Positions 6,543-11,045 of a stretch of 11,045 bases of DNA are shown here, piece after piece. The notes under the pieces are model-generated. The model made no database searches. It saw only the letters and a program-made list of their open reading frames with translations, and had not been told where the DNA came from. Each line of letters opens with the position of its first letter. Within the stretch, counting starts at the first letter, position 1. The translations under genes and the position numbers were made by a program. The stretch spans positions 1 through 11,045 of the forward strand of contig CALXNI010000147.1 in the NCBI GenBank assembly GCA_944389715.1, written 5' to 3'. This DNA comes from an uncultured Clostridia bacterium (GTDB lineage Bacteria > Bacillota > Clostridia > TANB77 > CAG-508).

Positions 6543-6947
6543 TTAACCCCTCCAACCTCTTACTACTATTGCAAATATAAGTGGCAAAACTTGGCATATT
6601 ACTAATATTGTTATAAATGCTACTATTAATGCAAATCCTCTTTGTTTCATATCTAATCTCCTCGTCCCTAATACATATTGATATAGAGCTCCTATTGCAA
6701 TCCCCACAAAACATAGAGGTATACTATATATTCTAACTTTATTTAAGATAAATGCTGCAGTTCCGTAACTTTCAGATCCATATTTTCTTATATAATCATC
6801 CATTTCAGTTTTTGTTTCTTCTTTAATTTCTATTAGCTCACTTGCAGTATTTGTATTTGTTGTGTCTATTTCTTCTACGGCTATTACTGTTCCAAATATT
6901 GATAATAATATTATTAAAATAATTATTGATATTGCTAGTTTTTTCAT
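6543..6947 (-). CDS. Small exported two-helix membrane protein, VirB2/TrbC-like topology
   Basis: I do not recognise a family with confidence. The 134-aa protein begins with a signal-peptide-like segment (MKK, then a hydrophobic run to about residue 23, possible cleavage after VIA). A polar Thr/Glu-rich stretch (about 24-65) follows, then a membrane helix (about 70-93, RIYSIPLCFVGIAIGAL...), a short positively charged loop (TRRLDMKQRG) and a last membrane helix (about 104-128) ending in RGWRG. A signal peptide plus two helices joined by a charged loop is the layout of VirB2/TrbC pilin-like subunits, but no specific motif confirms this. AAGGAGGGG (6958-6966) is 10 bases before the ATG. It is the first gene of the leftward operon, and its last codons hold the ribosome binding site of the next gene, four bases from its stop to the next ATG. 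Confidence 0.72.
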   Translation of the reverse strand: MKKLAISIIILIILLSIFGTVIAVEEIDTTNTNTASELIEIKEETKTEMDDYIRKYGSESYGTAAFILNKVRIYSIPLCFVGIAIGALYQYVLGTRRLDMKQRGFALIVAFITILVICQVLPLIFAIVVRGWRG

Positions 6948-6991
6948 TATGGTTTTGCCCCTCCTTGTTAATTCCTTCTTTTACTTATAAC

Positions 6992-7020
6992 ATCATACAA
7001 TATTATCAAAAAAATAGCAA
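6992..7020 (-). promoter_or_regulatory. Sigma-A-type promoter of the six-gene leftward operon
   Basis: On the minus strand TTGCTA (7015-7020) and TATGAT (6992-6997) are exactly 17 bp apart. This predicts a start near 6985 and a leader of about 38 bases. It is the only good promoter between the upstream terminator and the first gene. An imperfect inverted repeat TTTTTGT/ACAAAAA (7043-7060) lies upstream of the -35. Confidence 0.6.
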
Positions 7021-7071
7021 GAAAATTATTCATTTTTTATAATTTTTGTTTAGACAAAAAATTAACAATAT

Positions 7072-7112
7072 GTTAAAAGCACAATCACAATATTTGTGGT
7101 TGTGCTTTTAAC
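7072..7112 (-). terminator. Hairpin terminator downstream of the 62-aa gene
   Basis: A 41-nt inverted repeat runs from GTTAAAAGCACAA to TTGTGCTTTTAAC, broken only by one G-T pair near the loop. It lies 33 bases after the stop of the 62-aa gene. In the minus-strand RNA the stem ends in UUUUAAC, followed by AU-rich sequence. It separates that gene from the six-gene operon. Confidence 0.7.
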
Positions 7113-7145
7113 TCAATAGCTTAGAACTGTTGATTACTTCCAGAA

Positions 7146-7334
7146 TCAAGGATTATATTTATACCAAGTTTTTCCAAAACAACTTGCTTTCAAAATAAAT
7201 CCTTTTCTTTCTAAAACTTCTTTCCTCGGTGCACATCTTGATCTAAATGCCACTAAATTTGAATTTACAATGTCTGCACCAAGGTCACTAAGTTCCCGCT
7301 TAAGAAATTCCGGAATTTTAGGAGTATCAGCCAT
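7146..7334 (-). CDS. Hypothetical 62-aa basic protein
   Basis: I do not recognise this protein. It is 62 aa, basic, probably cytosolic, with no signal peptide or membrane helix. An N-terminal helix-like part (IPEFLKRELSDLGADIVNS) is followed by a Cys/Arg segment (AFRSRCAPRKEVLERKG) and an aromatic C-terminus (CFGKTWYKYNP), with Cys34 and Cys52. That it is a real gene is argued by AAAGGAGGGG nine bases before the ATG (7344-7353), a consensus sigma-A promoter, a structured leader and a terminator. It is transcribed alone between spoVG and the six-gene operon. Size, charge and promoter strength would suit an abundant nucleic-acid-binding or regulatory protein, but that is only inference. Confidence 0.72.
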   Translation of the reverse strand: MADTPKIPEFLKRELSDLGADIVNSNLVAFRSRCAPRKEVLERKGFILKASCFGKTWYKYNP

Positions 7335-7362
7335 TTGGCTTTACCCCTCCTTTCATTTTAAT

Positions 7363-7399
7363 CTTACAACTAGTTGCAAGAGACTTCACCAAAGGTGAA
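7363..7399 (-). promoter_or_regulatory. Two palindromes in the leader of the 62-aa gene
   Basis: TTCACC-AAA-GGTGAA (7385-7399) is a perfect inverted repeat starting about five bases after the predicted transcription start. CTTACAACTAGTTGCAAG (7363-7380) contains the perfect palindrome CAACTAGTTG and pairs fully in minus-strand RNA if one G-U pair is allowed. They could be repressor operators or leader hairpins that affect RNA stability or translation. The sequence does not decide between these. Confidence 0.55.
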
Positions 7400-7410
7400 T
7401 ATCTACTTTT

Positions 7411-7439
7411 ATTATAATTCTTAAGTTTTATTATGTCAA
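7411..7439 (-). promoter_or_regulatory. Consensus sigma-A promoter of the 62-aa gene
   Basis: On the minus strand TTGACA (7434-7439) and TATAAT (7411-7416) are both exact consensus and are 17 bp apart. This is the strongest promoter in the window. The predicted start near 7404 gives a leader of about 70 bases. Confidence 0.85.
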
Positions 7440-7486
7440 TATTATTGTTGTAATCATATATTTAAATTTACACATGATTTTCATAT

Positions 7487-7518
7487 AAAAAAACACTCTT
7501 TTGTATGAGTGTTTTTTT
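7487..7518 (-). terminator. Rho-independent terminator of spoVG
   Basis: A perfect 12-bp stem pairs AAAAAAACACTC (7487-7498) with GAGTGTTTTTTT (7507-7518) around an 8-nt loop. In minus-strand RNA the stem ends in seven U. It begins 10 bases after the spoVG stop. Confidence 0.9.
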
Positions 7519-7528
7519 GTTTTATTTA

Positions 7529-7810
7529 TTATTCTGCTGATCCTTCACTAACTTCAGCTTCTGGAGCTTCATAAGCTTCTAAAATAGCTGATTGGATTTT
7601 TTCTCTAGTTTCAGCATTAATTGGATGAGCTATATCTTTAAATTCTCCGTTTGGAGTTTTTCTACTTGGCATAGCTATAAATAATCCATTTTGACTTTCG
7701 ATAACTTTAATATCGTGGATTACGAATTCATTATCGAATGTTACAGAAGCAACAGCTTTCATTCTGTTTTCTGAATTTACTTTTCTTAAACGTACATCTG
7801 TTATTTGCAT
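7529..7810 (-). CDS. spoVG: SpoVG regulator of septation and sporulation
   Basis: This 93-aa protein is clearly SpoVG, a small nucleic-acid-binding regulator that affects septum formation and sporulation in Bacillus and many virulence or stress genes elsewhere. Family features are MQITDVRLRKVN at the N-terminus, VTFDNEFVIHDIKVIE, the highly conserved GLFIAMPSRK and the DIAHPINAETREKIQ segment, then a variable acidic tail. Full length, nothing missing. The ribosome binding site is GGCGGTG (minus strand of 7821-7828), about 10 bases from the ATG. The gene is monocistronic, with a SigH-like promoter upstream and a strong terminator downstream. Confidence 0.97.
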   Translation of the reverse strand: MQITDVRLRKVNSENRMKAVASVTFDNEFVIHDIKVIESQNGLFIAMPSRKTPNGEFKDIAHPINAETREKIQSAILEAYEAPEAEVSEGSAE

Positions 7811-7878
7811 TTTATATGTGCACCGCCTTCCAATGTTTTATATATTATTATACATGTTTTATTATGTACATTTATTAT

Positions 7879-7903
7879 ATTCGCCAAAAAATATTTTTTT
7901 CCT
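7879..7903 (-). promoter_or_regulatory. spoVG: SigH-type promoter of spoVG
   Basis: On the minus strand AGGAAAA (7897-7903) and CGAAT (7879-7883) are 13 bp apart, which matches the SigH layout AGGAWWT...GAAT known from Bacillus spoVG. A sigma-A-like reading (TTGGCG, 17 bp, TAATAA) overlaps. The -10 also contains TGGCGAA, a loose match to the Spo0A box TGNCGAA. The predicted leader is about 65 bases. Confidence 0.55.
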
Positions 7904-8030
7904 TCTTTATTTTACAATATTATTTTTTGGATTCACATTTTTATCAATATTGCATATTATATACAAATTTATGTATTTTATACTTAATTTGATTAAATTG
8001 TAATTTGTGTGATTAAATTAATTTTAAATC

Positions 8031-8100
8031 TGTAGGGGTCGCACCCCTGGGCGACCCTTAAATATTGATATGCGGGTCGCCGTGGGCGGCGACCCCTACA
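8031..8100. repeat. Double palindrome, unit 1 of the repeat cluster
   Basis: Outer arms TGTAGGGGTCGC (8031-8042) and GCGACCCCTACA (8089-8100) are perfect inverse copies. Each half also folds alone through GGGTCGC/GCGACCC stems, so the 70 bp can form one long cruciform or two hairpins, as in paired REP units. Confidence 0.75.
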
Positions 8101-8129
8101 ACATTTGCAATTAAATTTGACATGTCCCT

Positions 8130-8152
8130 GCGGGCGATTAAAATCGCCCCTA
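8130..8152. repeat. Palindrome unit 2, identical to the copy at 105-127
   Basis: GGGCGATT-AA-AATCGCCC (8132-8149) is a perfect hairpin. All 23 bases are identical to the copy about 8 kb to the left, which shows a dispersed repeat family inside this window. Confidence 0.8.
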
Positions 8153-8178
8153 CATCGGCTGCAATAAATTTGCTGTTT

Positions 8179-8203
8179 GCGGGAGGGTGTGGAACCCCGC
8201 CCC
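8179..8203. repeat. Palindrome unit 3 of the repeat cluster
   Basis: An imperfect hairpin pairs GGG (8181-8183) with CCC (8201-8203) and GGGT (8185-8188) with ACCC (8194-8197). It ends in CCCCTACATCG and the same downstream spacer as unit 2. Confidence 0.6.
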
Positions 8204-8225
8204 TACATCGTCTGCAATTAATTTC

Positions 8226-8253
8226 TAATCTCCAACCTCTAACCTCTAATCTC
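8226..8253. repeat. Four tandem heptamers (T/C)AA(T/C)CTC
   Basis: TAATCTC, CAACCTC, TAACCTC and TAATCTC follow one another without gaps, then TAA. They form the right end of the palindrome cluster and differ only at pyrimidine positions. Confidence 0.65.
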
Positions 8254-8304
8254 TAAAAAACAAATTACAATTATCTGCTAAATAATAATTTTCGCCCAAA
8301 ATTA

Positions 8305-8333
8305 TTGAATTTTTTTTATTTAACATATATAAT
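8305..8333 (+). promoter_or_regulatory. murC: Sigma-A promoter of murC
   Basis: TTGAAT (8305-8310) and TATAAT (8328-8333) are exactly 17 bp apart. The start near 8340 would give a very short leader before AAAGGTG (8347-8353). This puts murC under its own promoter, downstream of the repeat cluster. Confidence 0.7.
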
Positions 8334-8355
8334 TTTTCTGGTATAGAAAGGTGTT

Positions 8356-9759
8356 GTGACTAAAATGATTAATTCTAACATTAATAATATTGAAAATTTA
8401 AAAAAATATAAACATATACATATGATTGGTATTGGCGGAATCAGTATGAGCGGAATTGCAGAAATTTTACATAACTGGGGTATATTTGTTACTGGTTCTG
8501 ATGCTGTAAGAAGTAGAATAACAGATAGATTATCAAGTCATGGTATTTTTGTTTCAATAGGGCATGAAACAAATTTGGTAAAAAAAGCTGATTTAGTTGT
8601 ATATTCTGCTGCTATAAAGCAAGATGACCCAGAACTAGTAGAGGCAAGAAATAATAATATAACTACTATAGAAAGAAGCGATTTTGTAGGATATATTACA
8701 AGGATATATAAAGATACTATTGGAATTTCAGGAACACATGGCAAAACAACTACTACTTCTATGGTTTCCTTGTGTTTTATAGAAGCGGGTCTTGACCCTA
8801 CAATACAGGTTGGAGCAATATTAAAACAGATTAATGGAAATAACAGAGTTGGAAACAGTGACTATTTTATTTTAGAATCTTGTGAATATGTAGAAAGTTT
8901 CTTAAAATTTAGTCCTAAATCTACAATAGTTTTAAATATAGATAATGATCACTTAGATTATTTTAAAAATTTAGATAATATAAAAAAAGCTTTTGCTAAA
9001 TATGTTGCTCTTCTACCTTATGATGGATTATTAGTTATGAATGCAGATGATCCAAATTGTAAAGAGTTAAGATCTGCTACAGAAGCTAAAGTTGTAACTT
9101 TTGCTATTAAAAATGAAAAAGCAAATTTTGTTGCAAAAAATATTTCTTTTGATAATAAAGGATTTGCAAAATTTGATGTTTACCATAATAATTATTATTT
9201 TGCAGAAATGAAATTATCAGTTCCGGGCATTCATAACGTTATGAACGCACTAGCGTGTATTGCTCTTTGTTTCGAATATGGTATTGATAAGTATGTTATA
9301 AAATCAGCACTTTTAAAATTTACTGGTGCAAATCGTAGATTTGAATTAGTAGGATCTTATCAAAATATTGACATTTATGATGATTATGCACATCATCCTA
9401 GTGAAATTTTAGCAACAGCTAACGCCTTAAAAAACAAAAATTACCGCCAATCTTGGGTTGTTTTTCAACCACATACATATAGTAGAACAAAACTGCTTTT
9501 AGATGATTTTGCAAAGGTGCTTACAAATTTTGATAATATAATAATTACAGACATATATGCAGCTAGAGAAATAAACACCTATAACATTTCATCACAAGAT
9601 TTAGTAGATAAAATTAATACTTTAGGAAAAAATGCAGTACACATTTCATCATTTGATAATATTGCAAAATTTATTAGAGAAAGGGCTTGCCCAAATGATA
9701 TAGTTTTAACAGTTGGTGCAGGTACTGTAACAGAAATAGGAAGAAAAATATTGGCATAA
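8356..9759 (+). CDS. murC: UDP-N-acetylmuramate--L-alanine ligase
   Basis: MurC adds L-alanine to UDP-MurNAc with ATP, the first amino-acid step of peptidoglycan stem-peptide synthesis, in the cytosol. At 467 aa it has the usual length and three Mur-ligase domains: N-terminal Rossmann-like MIGIGGISMSGIA, central ATP-binding GTHGKTTTT (126-134), LNIDNDHLDYF, and C-terminal GANRRFELVG, DDYAHHPSEI (from 342) and FQPHTYSRTK. The usual EADESD...SFL segment reads ESCEYVESFL, a variant I associate with clostridial MurC. The start is uncertain. The GTG at 8356 is only two bases after AAAGGTG (8347-8353), while the ATG at 8365 is 11 bases after it and would give 464 aa. A single-gene unit, with its own promoter and a hairpin terminator. 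Confidence 0.95.
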   Translation: MTKMINSNINNIENLKKYKHIHMIGIGGISMSGIAEILHNWGIFVTGSDAVRSRITDRLSSHGIFVSIGHETNLVKKADLVVYSAAIKQDDPELVEARNNNITTIERSDFVGYITRIYKDTIGISGTHGKTTTTSMVSLCFIEAGLDPTIQVGAILKQINGNNRVGNSDYFILESCEYVESFLKFSPKSTIVLNIDNDHLDYFKNLDNIKKAFAKYVALLPYDGLLVMNADDPNCKELRSATEAKVVTFAIKNEKANFVAKNISFDNKGFAKFDVYHNNYYFAEMKLSVPGIHNVMNALACIALCFEYGIDKYVIKSALLKFTGANRRFELVGSYQNIDIYDDYAHHPSEILATANALKNKNYRQSWVVFQPHTYSRTKLLLDDFAKVLTNFDNIIITDIYAAREINTYNISSQDLVDKINTLGKNAVHISSFDNIAKFIRERACPNDIVLTVGAGTVTEIGRKILA

Positions 9760-9764
9760 ACATT

Positions 9765-9831
9765 TGAAATTTTTAAGACAGACTTTTTCCTTTCAAATTT
9801 TGAAAGAAAAAAGTCTGTCTTAAAAATTTCA
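9765..9831. terminator. Long bidirectional hairpin terminator between murC and uppP
   Basis: Positions 9766-9830 form a 65-nt hairpin of 32 arm positions with one mismatch (C9789/A9807) and a one-base centre, and one more pair outside. It lies between the murC stop and the uppP stop on opposite strands. The T-rich arms allow termination in either direction. Confidence 0.8.
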
Positions 9832-9832
9832 T

Positions 9833-10636
9833 TTATCTTATTAAATATATTGCAATTACAATTACACCTACTATCACTCTATATATTGCAAAAATATTGA
9901 AACTACCTTTTCTTAAATATTCTAATAGGAATTTAATAACAAATATTCCTACTATAAAACTTGTAAGTACTCCAATTACAAATGGCAAATTAAACACAAA
10001 GTCTTTTAATTTATATATAGTAGCAGCAAATACTATAGGAGCCGAAAGCATAAACGAATACTTAGCAGCAGACTCTCTTTTAACTCCCATAAATCTTCCT
10101 GTTGTCATTGTTATACCTGAGCGTGATACTCCTGGTATAAATGCTAAACATTGAGAAAGTCCTATTAAAAAAGTTTGCTTTAGTGTCATATCTTTATATT
10201 CTGTTTCTGATTTACAATTTTTATCTACAAAATATAAAATTATTCCCATAACAATTAATGCTATAGCAATTATTATAGGTTTGTTTAGATAGTCTTCTGC
10301 ATAATGATCTAATATAAAACCTATTATTCCACCTGGTATAGTTGCTAAAACTATATACCAAAACATTTTACCTTCCTCAGACTTTTGTTTTTTTATTACC
10401 TGATTAAATCCTCCAACTATTAGTTTTATCCAGTCTTTAAAGAAAAATATTACTATCGCAAGTAAAGTTCCTGCATGTAATGCTACATCAAATGCTTCAA
10501 ACGCAGTATTAAAATCTGCTGATGAAGTCCAATTAAAAATCCAAGGAATTAAGTTTAAATGTGCAGAACTTGATATTGGCAAAAGTTCTGTAAGCCCTTG
10601 AACTATTCCTAATATTATTGATTGTAATATTGTCAT
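9833..10636 (-). CDS. uppP: Undecaprenyl-diphosphatase (UppP/BacA)
   Basis: UppP is an integral membrane phosphatase that turns undecaprenyl diphosphate into the monophosphate carrier lipid reused for cell wall and surface polymer synthesis; overexpression gives bacitracin resistance. At 267 aa it has the normal length and many membrane helices. Family motifs are intact: QGLTELLPISSSAHL with Glu17 and Ser22-24, and PGVSRSG (168-174) with Arg172, both in the active site. AGGAGG (10646-10651) overlaps the dpaA stop and is 8 or 9 bases from the ATG, so the two genes are probably co-transcribed and coupled. In Bacillus UppP matters for sporulation, which fits this pairing. Confidence 0.97.
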   Translation of the reverse strand: MTILQSIILGIVQGLTELLPISSSAHLNLIPWIFNWTSSADFNTAFEAFDVALHAGTLLAIVIFFFKDWIKLIVGGFNQVIKKQKSEEGKMFWYIVLATIPGGIIGFILDHYAEDYLNKPIIIAIALIVMGIILYFVDKNCKSETEYKDMTLKQTFLIGLSQCLAFIPGVSRSGITMTTGRFMGVKRESAAKYSFMLSAPIVFAATIYKLKDFVFNLPFVIGVLTSFIVGIFVIKFLLEYLRKGSFNIFAIYRVIVGVIVIAIYLIR

Positions 10637-10649
10637 TTTTTATTTCCTC

Positions 10650-11045
10650 CTATAATATTTTTTCTAATGTTCCTTTAATATATTCTGCTGCAGTAAGCGG
10701 GGCTACCTTTCCTGGTAATCCTAAGGCTTTTATAGTTTTTATCCCATATTCTTTTGCCTTTACAAAATCAATTCCCCCTGGCATAGATGCAAGTTCTATA
10801 ATTAAAGTTTCTTTATTAATAAGTTCTAATTTTTTAGAATCTAATATTAATTTTGGCACTGTGTTAAAAATAATATCATATTTATTTTCTAGCTTTTTTT
10901 CTAATTCATCTATATGGATACTAATATATCCTAATGTTTTTATCCATGCAATATCACTTTCTTTTCTAGCCATACAATATACTTCTGCTCCCAAGTTCTT
11001 TAAGTTTTTAGTTAAAAGTTTCCCTATTCTTCCAAAACCTAAAAC
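10650..11045 (-). CDS. dpaA: Dipicolinate synthase subunit A, C-terminal part (5' end outside window)
   Basis: The frame is open to the window edge, so this is the last 131 codons of a longer gene. The apparent internal start at 10994 is only a Leu codon (TTG). Reading in from the edge gives VLGFGRIGKLLTKNLKNLGA, an NAD(P)-binding GxGxxG Rossmann motif, then ARKESDIAWIKTLGY, NTVPKLIL, IIELASMPGGIDF and ALGLPGKVAPLTAAEYIK. These are typical of DpaA (SpoVFA), which with DpaB makes the dipicolinic acid of spore cores. It is the upstream partner of uppP. dpaB does not follow it here; it may lie upstream out of view or elsewhere. Expression is expected in the mother cell under a late sporulation sigma factor, from a promoter outside the window. 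Confidence 0.93.
   Translation of the reverse strand, partial: VLGFGRIGKLLTKNLKNLGAEVYCMARKESDIAWIKTLGYISIHIDELEKKLENKYDIIFNTVPKLILDSKKLELINKETLIIELASMPGGIDFVKAKEYGIKTIKALGLPGKVAPLTAAEYIKGTLEKIL

Larger units (their letters stand above)
7996..8272. repeat. Cluster of GC-rich palindromic repeats flanked by a 13-bp inverted repeat
   Basis: The long gap between spoVG and murC holds three successive GC-rich palindromic units (8031-8100, 8130-8152, 8179-8203). Each ends in CCCCTACA and is followed by a related AT-rich spacer containing GCAATTAAATTT or a close variant. A heptamer repeat follows. The block is bounded by AATTGTAATTTGT (7996-8008) and its exact inverse (8260-8272). No transposase gene and no target-site duplication is visible. 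It looks like a REP- or MITE-type element array. Confidence 0.7.

Noticed and set aside
6543..6947. Conjugative element (VirB2 plus ParA)
   Set aside because: No relaxase, coupling protein, VirB4, integrase or attachment site is present, and the genes are tied to the chromosomal ireB-ruvX block.
7363..7399. Riboswitch upstream of the 62-aa gene
   Set aside because: Only two simple short hairpins are present, with no conserved aptamer core that I recognise and no terminator/antiterminator pair.
7738..8003. Three overlapping hydrophobic open frames on the plus strand
   Set aside because: They read Phe/Tyr/Ile-rich from the AT-rich spoVG leader, lack ribosome binding sites and overlap the spoVG promoter.
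8065..8256. 63-aa open frame on the plus strand
   Set aside because: It lies wholly inside the palindromic repeat cluster, its composition (many Ala, Pro, Leu) follows from the GC-rich hairpins, and it has no ribosome binding site.
7996..8272. CRISPR-like array
   Set aside because: Units differ in length and sequence, are palindromic over their whole length, the spacers resemble one another, and no cas gene is near.
10650..10994. Complete 114-aa protein starting at 10994
   Set aside because: The frame stays open to the window edge and the upstream codons encode the Rossmann motif of DpaA, so this is the C-terminal part of a longer gene.

Overview
The window looks like chromosomal DNA of a low-GC, spore-forming member of the Clostridia (Bacillota). 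The base composition is very AT-rich and ribosome binding sites are AGGAGG-like. It carries spoVG, the 3' part of dpaA (dipicolinate synthase subunit A, a spore-core enzyme) and the conserved Bacillota block ireB-ruvX-DUF1292. No rRNA, tRNA, CRISPR array, transposase or phage gene was seen.

Layout. 1-258 is non-coding with one GC-rich palindrome and a weak promoter. 259-1980 (+) is an acyl-CoA synthetase. It converges on a six-gene leftward cluster (6947 to 2037), and a 32-bp perfect palindrome sits at the junction. In transcription order the cluster is: a small pilin-like membrane protein; a 755-aa protein joining a receiver-like N-terminus, two AT-hooks and a degenerate ParA/MinD-type ATPase domain; a membrane-anchored GAF plus dead-GGDEF protein; IreB; RuvX; and a DUF1292 protein. 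A good sigma-A promoter lies at 6992-7020. Next come a 62-aa orphan gene with a consensus promoter (7146-7439) and spoVG (7529-7810) with a SigH-type promoter. 7996-8272 is a block of GC-rich palindromes in AT-rich DNA. murC (8356-9759, +) has its own promoter and converges, across a 65-nt hairpin, on the dpaA-uppP pair (11045 to 9833, -).

How the genes relate. ireB-ruvX-DUF1292 is a standard Bacillota housekeeping trio. Here it follows three genes that read like a membrane/cell-pole or surface-assembly module: a TadZ/CpaE-like architecture, a sensor with an inactivated cyclase domain, and a small two-helix membrane protein. This unusual cluster is the best candidate for an undescribed system. 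ruvX is interrupted by a frameshift in an A-tract just before a conserved C-terminal Asp. murC and uppP both serve peptidoglycan precursor supply or recycling, and pairing uppP with dpaA suggests a sporulation-linked role.
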